The notes: generated by a model from the sequence alone, not told the origin. A stretch of DNA of 64,000 nt from Candidatus Bathyoplasma sp. NZ (GCA_013332095.1 JABENI010000007.1:62001-126000); one strand, 5' to 3'; counted from the stretch's first letter, positions 17,726 to 27,068 are shown. Made by a program: numbers and translations.

Positions 17726-19054
17726 TTGTATGATTCCAGGTTTTTTTTAGTAGCTGCAGTTAATATTCCTGTAGCATTATACATATTGATTGTGGTATTT
17801 TTAATTTTAAGTGCGCTTTTTTCCAGTGCTGAAACTGCATATTCAACTTGTAGTAAAATTAGATTAAAAAACTATGTTGAAGAAGGAAAAAAAAGTTCCA
17901 AAATTGCTTTGCATGTCGCAGAGGATTTTGAAGAAACTTTAACGACTATTTTAATTGGAAACAATATCGTAAATATTGGATTGACAACTTTAACGGCAAC
18001 GATTTTGTTGAGTATCATTGCTAATCCGACTATTGCTAATTTTGTAAATACTATCATGGTTACTTTAATTATCTTGATATTTGGGGAAATAATACCTAAA
18101 ACTTTAGCTAAATGTAACGCTGAACTTTTAGCACTAAAATATGCAAAACCGATGTACCTGTTGAGAATAATTTTAAAACCAATAAATGTTTTAATTTTAC
18201 CATTTAAAAAGTTATCTTCAAAAATTTCTAAAAATAATGAATCTCCATATTTTACTGATGATGAATTAGAAACATTAATTGATACGATGGAAGAAGAGGG
18301 GACAATTGAAGAAGATAGTGCTAATATGATGCAAGCAGTACTGCGGTTAAAAGAGAGAGATGTAGATGAAATAATGACACCTAGAGTGGATTGTATTATG
18401 ATTTCGATTAATGCTGAAATTTCTGAATTGGATGAAATTTTCAAAATACATCAATTGAGTAGAATTCCAGTTTACGAAAACGATAAAGATAATATAGTTG
18501 GAAAAATTCACTACAAAAATTACTTGCTAAAAAAAATAGAAAATGGTCAATTAAAAATTGAAGATTTAATGTCAAAACCACACTATGTACCAGAAACAAT
18601 GACGGTAAACGACTTGATACAAAGTTTTAGAAGTAATAAAGAACACATGGCAATCGTAACTGATCAATACGGTGGGACAGCGGGAATTGTTACCTTAGAA
18701 GATGCCTTTGAAATGTTGATTGGTGAAATTTTAGATGAGTATGATGAAGATACCTGCGAATTTTTACCGATTGGAAATAATAAGTATGTAATCCACGGAG
18801 ATTATAATATTGACAATTTGTTTGATGAATTGGATTTACCAGAAGTAGATACCGATTACTGCTCAGTAAGTGGATTTATTTATGAAATGTTGGAAAAATA
18901 TCCCCAAGAAGGCGATATTGTAAAATACGAATGTGTAGTAACAAGTGAAGAATTGGGTACTGATGATACTAGATATCTATTAGAATTTGAAGTACTTAGA
19001 GTTATTGAAAGAAGAATACTTTCAGTAGAGTTAAAAGTGAGCGCGATAAAGTAA
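17726..19054 (+). CDS. CNNM/HlyC-CorC family membrane protein (DUF21, CBS pair, CorC domain)
   Basis: The 442-residue protein has a DUF21 membrane domain with about four hydrophobic segments (residues 5 to about 150; SALFSSAETAYSTCSKIRL near the start and FGEIIPKTLAK), two CBS domains (MTPRVDCIMI and LMSKPHYVPETMTV to IVTDQYGGTAGIVTLEDAFEMLIGEI), and a C-terminal CorC/HlyC FAD-like domain. Relatives such as B. subtilis YhdP and YugS export Mg2+; older 'hemolysin' names are misleading. Start is TTG 17726 with RBS AAGGAG. It follows ybjQ copy 3 closely and precedes pfp by only 11 bases. Confidence 0.9.
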   Translation: MYDSRFFLVAAVNIPVALYILIVVFLILSALFSSAETAYSTCSKIRLKNYVEEGKKSSKIALHVAEDFEETLTTILIGNNIVNIGLTTLTATILLSIIANPTIANFVNTIMVTLIILIFGEIIPKTLAKCNAELLALKYAKPMYLLRIILKPINVLILPFKKLSSKISKNNESPYFTDDELETLIDTMEEEGTIEEDSANMMQAVLRLKERDVDEIMTPRVDCIMISINAEISELDEIFKIHQLSRIPVYENDKDNIVGKIHYKNYLLKKIENGQLKIEDLMSKPHYVPETMTVNDLIQSFRSNKEHMAIVTDQYGGTAGIVTLEDAFEMLIGEILDEYDEDTCEFLPIGNNKYVIHGDYNIDNLFDELDLPEVDTDYCSVSGFIYEMLEKYPQEGDIVKYECVVTSEELGTDDTRYLLEFEVLRVIERRILSVELKVSAIK

Positions 19055-19065
19055 GGATGGAAATT

Positions 19066-20271
19066 ATGAAAAATGTGATAGTGGCGCAATCAGGAGGACC
19101 GACAGCAGTTATCAATGCATCGTTGGCCGGTGTAGTTGATACTAGTATTAAACAAGGCTTAAAAGTATTTGGAGCTTTGCACGGTATTGAAGGTGTTCTT
19201 AAAAATGATTTAATTGATTTGACGAAAAAATTTAGCAATCCAAAAATGGTTGATTTGTTGACAAAAACACCGAGTAGTTATTTAGGATCTTGCAGATACA
19301 AGTTAGCTAATGATTTTGCTGACTCCGATTATGAAAAAATTATTGAGACCTTTCAAAAAAATAAAATAGGATATTTCTTTTATATCGGCGGAAATGATTC
19401 GATGGACACCGTAAGTAAATTAAGTAAATATGTTGAAAGAAAAAATTTAGATATAAAAATTGCCGGAATTCCCAAAACTATCGATAATGATTTAGCAGCT
19501 ACTGACCACACACCAGGTTACGGCTCAGCAGCTAAATATATTGCTTTGAGTATAACCGAAGTATTTCACGACATAAGTGTCTACAGTAAACCTTCTGTGA
19601 TGATATTTGAAATAATGGGAAGACATGCGGGCTGGTTAACAGCAGCAGCAGCGTTAGCAAAAAGTAACGGTAAGCAAATATGTGATTTAATTTATTTACC
19701 AGAAGTAACGTTTTCCAAAAAAAAAGTTATTCAAGATATTGAAAAAAAATTAAAAACTTCTTCGAAAGTTGTCATTGCCGTTTCAGAAGGGGTAAAATTA
19801 GAAGATGGGACATTTTTAGCAGCCTCTAATGAAACTGATAATTTTGGTCACGTTAAATTGAGTGGAGCAGGAAATTCTTTGAAATCGATTGTTGAACAAA
19901 ATTTAAAGGTTAAAGTTAGAAATGTAGAATTTAGTTTGCTGCAAAGAGCATCAGCACACATTGCAAGTGAAACGGATATGTTAGAAGCCTTTAACGGTGG
20001 TAAAAAAGGTGTTGAATTAGCGATTAGTGGAAAAAATGGCTTCATTGTTTGTATGGAAAGAACAAAACAATATCAAATTGAGTACGTTGCAAAAGAAGTA
20101 GATAAAATTGCAAATTTAGAAAAAACGTTTCCTGATTCTTGGATTAATAAAGATAAAAACAACGTTACTAAGGAAGCAATCAAATATATGTCTCCTTTAA
20201 TTAAAGGAGAAGTAAAACATAATTTTATAGACGGTTTGATAGAATTTTTAGATATTTCACATCTGAAATAA
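19066..20271 (+). CDS. pfp: PPi-dependent 6-phosphofructokinase
   Basis: This 401-residue enzyme phosphorylates fructose 6-phosphate. Two positions mark it as pyrophosphate-dependent: GGNDS near residue 108, with Asp where ATP enzymes have Gly, and PKTIDND near residue 135, with Lys where ATP enzymes have Gly. The substrate motif MGRHAGWL follows. PPi use makes glycolysis reversible at this step and saves ATP, typical of anaerobes. I choose ATG 19066 over the in-frame ATG 19057 because AAGGATGG overlaps the earlier codon and is the ribosome-binding site for the later one, giving the usual MKNVIVAQSGGPT start. Confidence 0.92.
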   Translation: MKNVIVAQSGGPTAVINASLAGVVDTSIKQGLKVFGALHGIEGVLKNDLIDLTKKFSNPKMVDLLTKTPSSYLGSCRYKLANDFADSDYEKIIETFQKNKIGYFFYIGGNDSMDTVSKLSKYVERKNLDIKIAGIPKTIDNDLAATDHTPGYGSAAKYIALSITEVFHDISVYSKPSVMIFEIMGRHAGWLTAAAALAKSNGKQICDLIYLPEVTFSKKKVIQDIEKKLKTSSKVVIAVSEGVKLEDGTFLAASNETDNFGHVKLSGAGNSLKSIVEQNLKVKVRNVEFSLLQRASAHIASETDMLEAFNGGKKGVELAISGKNGFIVCMERTKQYQIEYVAKEVDKIANLEKTFPDSWINKDKNNVTKEAIKYMSPLIKGEVKHNFIDGLIEFLDISHLK

Positions 20272-20320
20272 CAATTAATTTTTTAAATTAAATAGTTATT
20301 ATTTGGAATACAACTTATTA

Positions 20321-20346
20321 AGGAAACTTTAGAAAGTTTCTTTTTT
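20321..20346 (+). terminator. Terminator after pfp
   Basis: GAAACTTT pairs with AAAGTTTC around a two-base centre and is followed by TTTTTT. It lies in the 310-base gap between pfp and livK; the rest of that gap holds the liv promoter and about 90 bases of leader with no clear structure. Confidence 0.8.
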
Positions 20347-20453
20347 AGTTTTAAAAATTGCATTTTAACAGTAATAAAATAGATTTTAGTGACATAAATT
20401 ACTATAATTATTAAAGGTTTAATTATAAATCAGTACTTTTAATAATTTAATTA

Positions 20454-20482
20454 TTGACAAAATATTTATATTCTAATATAAT
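20454..20482 (+). promoter_or_regulatory. Consensus promoter of the liv operon
   Basis: TTGACA at 20454 and TATAAT at 20477 are exactly consensus, 17 bases apart. The expected start is near 20489, about 90 bases before the livK start codon, so the operon should be strongly transcribed. Confidence 0.85.
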
Positions 20483-20581
20483 GGTTTAATATACTATTTT
20501 GCAAAAGAGATAAATAACCACTTTGTAATATCGAAAAAAGCGCAAAAATAATATAAATTTTATAAAAGAGGGAGTAACAAA

Positions 20582-22021
20582 ATGAAAAAAATATTAACAA
20601 TTTTATTTGCTTTAATTTTAACGGCATCTATTGCCGGATGTAAAAAGGAATCGCAAAATTTTAAACTAGGAGTAATAGGTCCAACGACTGGAACTGCCGC
20701 TTTATACGGTACGTCAGTGAAAGAAGGAGCTTTATTAGCAGCGAATGAAATTAATGCTGCCGGTGGATTAAACGGAACAATTTTATTAGATTTAACTGAA
20801 GCAAGAACAGAATTAACAAAAGGAAGAAATGTATTAGTAAAATATAATGTAAGTGATAACGAAGGACATGTAGCAACAGAAGTAAGAGCAACATTCACAG
20901 CAGTAGATAATACAGCACCAGTAGATAATGAAGTATCAGTAATAGATCCAAATATTGAAGTACCAGTAATAAATCCAGTAACAGGAGGAGAAGTAAAGCC
21001 AGAAGATATTGAAACTTGGGAAGCACCAACAGCAACAGTGACAGATAATGTAGATACAGGGTTAATAGCAACAGCCACATACTTTAAAGCAGTAACAAAA
21101 ATAGAAATTATATCTCAGGATAGTGAAGGTATTACTGAAAAAGGTATCCTTGCCTATAAAAGACTTAGAGATAAGGACAATATTAACGGTTTAGTAGGAG
21201 GAACTTTCTCAGGTGTTACGAAGGGGATTAAAGATATAGCAATTAACGATAATATGCCAGTGTTAACACCAACAGCAACTAGTGTAGATATAACTTTAAA
21301 TGCACCTAACGTGTTTAGAACTTGTTATACAGATGCCTACCAAGCTCAAGCAGGGGTAGATTATATTTTTGATACTTTAAATTTTACAAGCGCATCTATA
21401 GTATATAACCAAAATGATGATTTTAGTTCGGGATTAAGAAATGAATTTAAAGCAGCATTTATAGCAAAAGGTGGAACAATCGTTGAAGATGAAGCTTATA
21501 CTGAAGAGCAAGTTGATTTCAGTTCAATAATCACTAAAATTAAAGCTAGTGGAGCAGATGTTGTATATGCACCTGGATATATCAAGCACATAGGACCAAT
21601 GTTAGTAAAAGCTAAGAAATTGGGGATGGAAATTCCCTTCTTCGGTGTAGATGGTTGGGATGGAATTGAAGTTGATTATGCTGATGCAGCAGAAGGACAT
21701 TATTTTACTAACCACTACTCAAAAACTGATAATCTTGAAGTAATTCAAAACTTCGTTGCAATTTATAAAGAAAAATATGGAACAGCACCTTCGGCCTTAG
21801 CAGCTTTAGCATATGACTCAGTTTATACGTTTGTAAAAGCAGCGAAAAATGCTCAAAGTATTGAAAAAGACGCACTTATCACAGCATTAGCAGATGTTGA
21901 AAATGATGGAGTAACTGGATATTTGAAGTTCGATATCGATGGAGATCCAATTAAACCTGTTTCCATCATTCAATTGATAGATGGTGAGCATGTTTTACTA
22001 GATAAAATAATGCCAGAATAA
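20582..22021 (+). CDS. livK: Branched-chain amino-acid ABC transporter binding lipoprotein with Ig-like insert
   Basis: The 479-residue protein starts with a signal peptide and lipobox (SIAGC, Cys20), so it should be a lipoprotein on the outer face of the membrane. Residues 28-64 (LGVIGPTTGTAALYGTSVKEGALLAANEINAAGGLNG) and everything from KIEIISQDSEG (residue 173) onward are a normal periplasmic-binding type I LivK protein. Between them is a 107-residue segment foreign to the family, described separately. Without it the protein would be 372 residues, the usual length. livHMGF follow directly, so this is the intended binding partner. Whether ligand binding survives is unknown; the insert sits where LivK-type proteins have a loop before the second strand of the N-lobe. 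Confidence 0.9.
   Translation: MKKILTILFALILTASIAGCKKESQNFKLGVIGPTTGTAALYGTSVKEGALLAANEINAAGGLNGTILLDLTEARTELTKGRNVLVKYNVSDNEGHVATEVRATFTAVDNTAPVDNEVSVIDPNIEVPVINPVTGGEVKPEDIETWEAPTATVTDNVDTGLIATATYFKAVTKIEIISQDSEGITEKGILAYKRLRDKDNINGLVGGTFSGVTKGIKDIAINDNMPVLTPTATSVDITLNAPNVFRTCYTDAYQAQAGVDYIFDTLNFTSASIVYNQNDDFSSGLRNEFKAAFIAKGGTIVEDEAYTEEQVDFSSIITKIKASGADVVYAPGYIKHIGPMLVKAKKLGMEIPFFGVDGWDGIEVDYADAAEGHYFTNHYSKTDNLEVIQNFVAIYKEKYGTAPSALAALAYDSVYTFVKAAKNAQSIEKDALITALADVENDGVTGYLKFDIDGDPIKPVSIIQLIDGEHVLLDKIMPE
20777..21097 (+). repeat. In-frame Ig-like repeat unit inserted in livK
   Basis: These 321 bases (107 codons) interrupt the LivK coding frame without shifting it. The encoded segment matches the 97-98-residue Ig-like repeats of the surface protein at 62645-63229: GRNVLVKYNVSD with GRNIVVKYNVSD, EVRATFTAVDNTAPV with EVSATFTAVAPTDTT, and WEAPTATVTDNVD with WTTPTATANDNVD. 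Order is circularly permuted: the insert begins at the TILLD position of one unit (TVLLD in the array) and ends at TYFKAVT (TYYKADGT), the same point one unit later. It also contains an extra stretch around PNIEVPVINPVTGGEVKPEDIE. The left edge reads GGAACA, which also occurs at the corresponding place in the array. Confidence 0.85.
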
Positions 22022-22098
22022 GATAAACTTTAAAGTAAATAATAAATTATGAGGAAGAGGAATCTTCCTTATAGTTTATATAAGGAGAAGGTGAAAAG

Positions 22099-22983
22099 AT
22101 GGAAGTTTTTATACAACAACTAATAAACAGTTTAAATGCTGGTAGCATATATGCATTGATAGCAATCGGTTATACGATGGTTTACGGTATAATTAGGTTG
22201 ATTAATTTTGCTCATGGAGAAATAATGATGTTTGGAGCCTATTTTGCCTTCACTTTTTCCACATTGACATTTATCGAATTGCCATTTTGGGCAATTGTTT
22301 TACTAACGATGTTATTTGCAGCTTTAATGGGAATGTTAATTGAAAAAATTGCCTATAAACCGCTGAGGAATGCCCCTAGAATTTCTACATTAATTACAGC
22401 TATTGGAATTAGTTTATTTTTACAAAATTTAGCGTTATTAATTTTTGGAAGTCGACCAAAAATAATGCCTAAACTAATTTCTAGTGAGCCAATTATTATT
22501 TTAGGAACATCAATACCACGAATTACCGTAGTTACAGTTTTGTTATCAGTAATTTTTATGGTTACTTTAACTTTATTTATCAAAAGAACTAAACCAGGGA
22601 AAGCGATGCGAGCAGTGTCTTTAGATAAAGAAGCTTCTACATTGATGGGAATTAATGTCAATGGAATTATCACTTTAACGTTTGCTATCGGGTCAGCTTT
22701 AGGAGGATTAGGAGGATTGTTATATTCGATAGCCTATGTTCAAGTATTTCCTACATTAGGAGTGTTCCCAGGATTAAAAGCTTTCGTAGCAGCAGTACTA
22801 GGTGGTATCGGAAGTATCCCAGGGGCAATGTTAGGAGGATACTTAATTGGATTTATCGAAATAATGACTCAGTCCTATATTTCAACTGCCTGGTCTGATG
22901 CGATAGTATTCGGTATTTTGATATTAGTCCTACTATTTAAACCTACAGGGATTTTAGGAAAAGAAACGAAGGAGAAGGTGTAA
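22099..22983 (+). CDS. livH: Branched-chain amino-acid ABC transporter permease LivH
   Basis: The 294-residue protein is a hydrophobic LivH-type permease with about eight membrane segments. It starts with QQLINSLNAGSIYALIAIGYTMVYGIIRLINFAHGEIMMFGAY, the hallmark of the family, and has the later ALGGLGGLLYSIAY and AAVLGGIGSIPGAMLGGYLIG (EAA-like loop contacting the ATPases). With LivM it forms the channel for leucine, isoleucine and valine. RBS AAGGAGAAGG. LivM begins two bases after its stop, so the genes are tightly coupled. Confidence 0.95.
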   Translation: MEVFIQQLINSLNAGSIYALIAIGYTMVYGIIRLINFAHGEIMMFGAYFAFTFSTLTFIELPFWAIVLLTMLFAALMGMLIEKIAYKPLRNAPRISTLITAIGISLFLQNLALLIFGSRPKIMPKLISSEPIIILGTSIPRITVVTVLLSVIFMVTLTLFIKRTKPGKAMRAVSLDKEASTLMGINVNGIITLTFAIGSALGGLGGLLYSIAYVQVFPTLGVFPGLKAFVAAVLGGIGSIPGAMLGGYLIGFIEIMTQSYISTAWSDAIVFGILILVLLFKPTGILGKETKEKV

Positions 22984-22985
22984 TA

Positions 22986-23984
22986 ATGGAAAAATTTATG
23001 AAAAAAATTTACTTACGTAATTTTTTAGTTATTATCGCTGGATTTGTCTTAATTCAAATTTTAAGTATGACTGGTATGCTTAACAGATATTATATGGGAA
23101 TAATTATCGCAATTTTAATAGCAATAGTAAGTGCCACTAGTTTAAATCTTTCTACAGGAATGATGGGACAATTAGTTTTAGGACACGCTGCTTTTATAGC
23201 TATCGGAGCTTATAGCGCCGGATTAATGGGAATTGCCCTTAAAAATACCGGATTACCGGGAATTGTTATCTTTATCATTTCAGCAATAACTGCAGGGATT
23301 ATGGCGATGATTGCTGGGATCTTAGTAGGGACACCGGCACTGAAATTAAGAGGAGATTATTTAGGTATAATGACTTTAGGAGTTGGGGAAATTGTAAGAG
23401 TTATCATCATTAATATTCCTTCAGTAACAAATGGAGCACAAGGATTGACTGGAATTCCAACAATTATGAATTTTCCAATTGCCTACTGGACAACAGTAAT
23501 TTCGGTACTCTGTATTGTACTATTTATAACTTCGCGTCACGGTAGAGCAATTTTATCAATAAGAGAAAATGAAATTGCAAGTGAAGCAGTGGGGATTCCA
23601 GTTTTTAAATATAAAATTATGGGATTTGCCGTGGCGGCGTTTTTTGCCGGAATAGCCGGAGCAATTTATGCATTTCAGTACGCAGTATTAGTTCCCTCGT
23701 CTTTTGGATTTATAAGATCAGTTGAGATTTTTGTTATCGTCGTACTAGGAGGAATGGGAAGTATTACAGGTTGTATTATCGCTGCGATAGTACTGACGTT
23801 TTTGCCAGAATATTTAAGAGAGTTTGAAAAGTATCGTTTACTAATTTATTCATTACTACTAGTGGTAATAATGTTAAAAAGACCGCAAGGTCTATTAGGC
23901 ACTAAAGAAATGAACTTAACCAAAATAATTGATAAAAGTAAATCATTGCTCCATAAAACCTTTAAAAAGGGAAGTGGAAAATAA
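22986..23984 (+). CDS. livM: Branched-chain amino-acid ABC transporter permease LivM
   Basis: The 332-residue second permease carries SLNLSTGMMGQLVLGHAAFIAIGAYSAGL near residue 55 and the coupling-loop motif VVLGGMGSITGCIIAAIVLTFLPEYLR near the C-terminus. About nine or ten hydrophobic segments are visible. It pairs with LivH. Its stop codon shares one base with the livG start (23984), which is a strong sign of one transcript and translational coupling. Confidence 0.95.
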   Translation: MEKFMKKIYLRNFLVIIAGFVLIQILSMTGMLNRYYMGIIIAILIAIVSATSLNLSTGMMGQLVLGHAAFIAIGAYSAGLMGIALKNTGLPGIVIFIISAITAGIMAMIAGILVGTPALKLRGDYLGIMTLGVGEIVRVIIINIPSVTNGAQGLTGIPTIMNFPIAYWTTVISVLCIVLFITSRHGRAILSIRENEIASEAVGIPVFKYKIMGFAVAAFFAGIAGAIYAFQYAVLVPSSFGFIRSVEIFVIVVLGGMGSITGCIIAAIVLTFLPEYLREFEKYRLLIYSLLLVVIMLKRPQGLLGTKEMNLTKIIDKSKSLLHKTFKKGSGK

Positions 23985-24742
23985 TGACACTATTAAATAT
24001 AGAGAATTTAACAATCGCTTTTGGAGGATTAAAAGCAGTAGATAATTTTGAAATTAAAATTGATGGCCATGAATTAGTAGGATTAATCGGTCCTAATGGT
24101 GCTGGAAAAACAACAGTCTTTAATATGTTAACTGGAGTTTATCTTCCTTCTGCGGGTAAAATTGAATTAAACGGAATAAATGTAGTCGGAATGAATCCTA
24201 ATGACATTGTTAAAATAGGAGCCGCAAGAACGTTTCAAAACATTAGACTATTTGGTGCCTTAACTGTTCTAGAAAATATAAAAATTGCTTATCATAATGA
24301 ACTCGATTATGGGATTTTAGCTACGATATTAAGAACTAAAAAATATTGGCAACAAGAAAAAAAGGCTAACGAAGAATGTTTAAAAATTTTAAGATTTTTT
24401 GATATGGAGCAATATGCAGATTTATTGGCTAGTAATTTACCTTATGGTAAACAAAGAAAACTAGAAATTGCCAGAGCGTTAGCTACTTCGCCTAAATTAT
24501 TACTTTTAGATGAACCAGCTGCCGGAATGAATCCCCAAGAAACAGAAGAATTAATGGCAACTATCAACTTAATTAAAAAAGAATTTGATATTGCTATCTT
24601 ATTGATTGAACACGATATGAAATTAGTAATGGGAATTTGTGAAAGAATTGTTTGTATAGATTATGGAAAAATAATTGCGGCAGGAACACCTGAGCATATT
24701 AGAACCAACCCTGCTGTAATCAAGGCATATTTAGGAGAATAA
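23984..24742 (+). CDS. livG: Branched-chain amino-acid ABC transporter ATPase LivG
   Basis: The 252-residue ATPase has Walker A GPNGAGKT (residues 36-43), Q-loop region ARTFQNIRLF, a divergent signature NLPYGKQRKLEIARAL, Walker B LLLLDEPAAGM and an H-loop His in LIEHDM. LivG proteins typically have this LPYG-type signature in place of LSGG. It powers LivHM together with LivF. It starts one base inside livM and is two bases ahead of livF. Confidence 0.95.
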   Translation: MTLLNIENLTIAFGGLKAVDNFEIKIDGHELVGLIGPNGAGKTTVFNMLTGVYLPSAGKIELNGINVVGMNPNDIVKIGAARTFQNIRLFGALTVLENIKIAYHNELDYGILATILRTKKYWQQEKKANEECLKILRFFDMEQYADLLASNLPYGKQRKLEIARALATSPKLLLLDEPAAGMNPQETEELMATINLIKKEFDIAILLIEHDMKLVMGICERIVCIDYGKIIAAGTPEHIRTNPAVIKAYLGE

Positions 24743-24744
24743 CG

Positions 24745-25449
24745 ATGTTAAAAGTAAAAGACTTACATGTGCACTACGGTGCAATACACGCAATAAAAGG
24801 TGTTACATTTGAAGTTAATCAAGGAGAAATTGTTACTTTGGTTGGCTCGAATGGTGCTGGGAAAACAACAATTTTACAAACAATTTCTGCTATTATTCCT
24901 AAATCAAGTGGAACGGTAGAACTAGAAGGATTAGATTTAAGCAAAATTTCGGCGCATAACATAGTTGCAAAAGGATTGGCACAAGTACCTGAAGGTCGAC
25001 GAGTATTTTCTAGAATGACGGTCTTAGAAAATTTGGAACTGGGTGCCTTTACAAGGAAAGATAAACACGGAATAAAGAAAGATCTAGAATCGATATATGA
25101 AAGTTTTCCTCGACTTAAAGAAAGATTACACCAATCTGCAGGAACTTTAAGTGGTGGAGAACAACAAATGTTAGCAATGGGTAGAGCTCTTATGTCTAAA
25201 CCAAAAATTTTATTATTAGATGAGCCTTCAATGGGGTTAGCACCAATTTTAGTAGACCAAATTTTCAGTATAATTGAAAAGATTAACAAAAATGGAACTA
25301 CTATTTTATTAGTAGAACAAAATGCTAATAGAGCACTGCACATTGCAGATAGAGGATACGTGTTAGAGACTGGTAAAATAATTGCATCAGGAAATGCCAA
25401 AGATTTATTAAACGATGATAAAGTTAAAGAAGCTTATCTATCTACTTAA
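24745..25449 (+). CDS. livF: Branched-chain amino-acid ABC transporter ATPase LivF
   Basis: The 234-residue ATPase shows Walker A GSNGAGKT (near residue 34), the LivF-typical PEGRRVFSRMTVLENLELGAF, signature TLSGGEQQMLAMGRALM, Walker B LLLDEPSMGLAP and the H-loop region LLVEQN (His replaced by Gln/Asn context as is usual for LivF). It completes the liv operon and is followed by a terminator. The operon has no regulator in the window. Confidence 0.95.
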   Translation: MLKVKDLHVHYGAIHAIKGVTFEVNQGEIVTLVGSNGAGKTTILQTISAIIPKSSGTVELEGLDLSKISAHNIVAKGLAQVPEGRRVFSRMTVLENLELGAFTRKDKHGIKKDLESIYESFPRLKERLHQSAGTLSGGEQQMLAMGRALMSKPKILLLDEPSMGLAPILVDQIFSIIEKINKNGTTILLVEQNANRALHIADRGYVLETGKIIASGNAKDLLNDDKVKEAYLST

Positions 25450-25461
25450 TGCGTTATTTTT

Positions 25462-25496
25462 AGAGGAAGTGATTTTAAATCAATTCCTCTTTTTTG
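25462..25496 (+). terminator. Terminator of the liv operon
   Basis: AGAGGAAGTGATTT pairs with AAATCAATTCCTCT with one mismatch and is followed by a T-run. Confidence 0.85.
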
Positions 25497-25607
25497 TTTA
25501 ATAAATTAATTTTTAAAAATTAAATTATCAATTTAGGAATTTTAAGGACATTTTCTTAATATACTTTAACTGAGATATTCATTTTTACGAAAGGTGTGAG
25601 GATAAGG

Positions 25608-27068
25608 ATGGAAAGTGTAATTAAAGATATAGTTACTAGAACGAATGGTGAACTATACATAGGCGTTGTCGGTTCAGTTAGGACCGGAAAATCAACTTTT
25701 ATCAATAAGTTCATAGAAGTTAAAGTATTGCCGTTTTTAGATAATGAAATGTTTGGAAAAGTACAAGATGAACTACCACAATGTTCAGAGGGAAAAGAAA
25801 TAATGACAGTTGAACCAAAGTTTATTCCGAATAACTCAATTAATTTAGAGTTAGAAGATGGACTGCAGATGGCAGTAAGATTAGTCGATTGTGTTGGGTA
25901 TATTATTCCTGAATCAAAAGGGTATATAAATAAAGATGGAAAAGTTAGAATGGTTAAAACTCCTTGGTTCGAAGAAGAAATACCTTTTACAGAAGCAGCT
26001 GAAATTGGAACTAAAAAAGTTATGAAAAATCATTCAAATATCGGTGTAGTAGTAACAACAGATGGATCGTTTGGTGATTTTACCAGAGAAAATTATATCG
26101 AAACTGAAAATAAAATAATTGAAGAGATGAAAGAACAGGAAAAACCGTTTGTAGTAGTTGTAAATTCAAGTGTTCCAAACAGTAGAGAAACATTAAAAAT
26201 TTGTTCAGATTTAGAAGAAAAGCACGATGTTAAAGTAATTAGTATTGATGTGTACAACATGGGTGAAAGAGAAATAGATACTATTTTAAGAAGTGCTCTA
26301 TATGAATTTGAAATTAAAGATTTAGATATAAATACTCCTACTTGGATTAGTGCATTAGAAGGCGACAACAAATATAAAATTCAATTTAACGAAGCGATTT
26401 CGGTAATCAATGATGATTTTGTGCAGTTTAAACACATCGAAAAAATAGCAGCTGAATTACAAGAAAATGAGATGTTTGAAGAAGTTACCGTTACTAAAGT
26501 AGAAGCAGGATTAGGTCATGCTGAAATTACCATTAAATGTGTCGACAGTTTATACAACGAGATTTTAAGAGAATTGTTAGGTTGTGAAATTAATACTCGC
26601 GGTGAATTTATTACTTTACTGCAACAATTTCAAAAAGCTAAAACACAATATGATGAATATAGTGTGGCAATCGAAGAAGTTAAAGTTAAAGGTTATGGAA
26701 TTTCGCTACCGGCGATTACTGATATGAAATTAGAAGTACCTGAAATTGTTAAACATGCAGGCAGATACGGTGTTAAATTAAAAGCCATTGCTCCTAGTAT
26801 TCATATGATTAAAGTAGATGTAGAAAGTACTTTTGAGCCTATTATAGGAACGGAAAGTCAAAGTAAAGAATTGATTAATAACTTGATGAAAGAAGAAGAT
26901 AATATTTGGGAATCTAAAATTTTTGGTAGAACTTTAAACGAAGTTGTCAACGATGGTATTAAAGCGAAACTAAATCAATTACCTAGTAATACGCAACTAA
27001 AATTAAGAGATACTTTAGAAAAATTAGTAAACAAAGGTAAAAGTGGGATAATAGCAATAATTTTATAG
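25608..27068 (+). CDS. spoIVA: Stage IV sporulation protein A
   Basis: The 486-residue product matches SpoIVA of Bacillus (492) along its length. The N-terminal ATPase domain has Walker A GVVGSVRTGKST, IRLVDCVGY-like VRLVDCVGY, TPWFEEEIPFTEAAEIGTKKV and VVTTDGSFGD. The tail is the conserved VAPSIHMIK-type region (IAPSIHMIKVDVESTFEPIIGTE) and the extreme C-terminus SGIIAIIL. SpoIVA polymerises with ATP hydrolysis on the mother-cell side of the forespore to found the spore coat, so this is direct evidence of sporulation. I choose ATG 25608 over the in-frame GTG 25596 because GAAAGGTG and AGGATAAGG lie before it. Its last 12 bases recur downstream at each cassette junction. Confidence 0.96.
   Translation: MESVIKDIVTRTNGELYIGVVGSVRTGKSTFINKFIEVKVLPFLDNEMFGKVQDELPQCSEGKEIMTVEPKFIPNNSINLELEDGLQMAVRLVDCVGYIIPESKGYINKDGKVRMVKTPWFEEEIPFTEAAEIGTKKVMKNHSNIGVVVTTDGSFGDFTRENYIETENKIIEEMKEQEKPFVVVVNSSVPNSRETLKICSDLEEKHDVKVISIDVYNMGEREIDTILRSALYEFEIKDLDINTPTWISALEGDNKYKIQFNEAISVINDDFVQFKHIEKIAAELQENEMFEEVTVTKVEAGLGHAEITIKCVDSLYNEILRELLGCEINTRGEFITLLQQFQKAKTQYDEYSVAIEEVKVKGYGISLPAITDMKLEVPEIVKHAGRYGVKLKAIAPSIHMIKVDVESTFEPIIGTESQSKELINNLMKEEDNIWESKIFGRTLNEVVNDGIKAKLNQLPSNTQLKLRDTLEKLVNKGKSGIIAIIL

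Noticed and set aside
20560-21080. Minus-strand frames within livK
   Set aside because: They follow the insert's codon bias and overlap a well-supported gene.
20777-21097. livK insert as a simple assembly chimera
   Set aside because: The insert is in frame, differs at many positions from both downstream units and contains an extra segment, so it is not a misjoined copy of those units. An error from a third, unseen array cannot be fully excluded.
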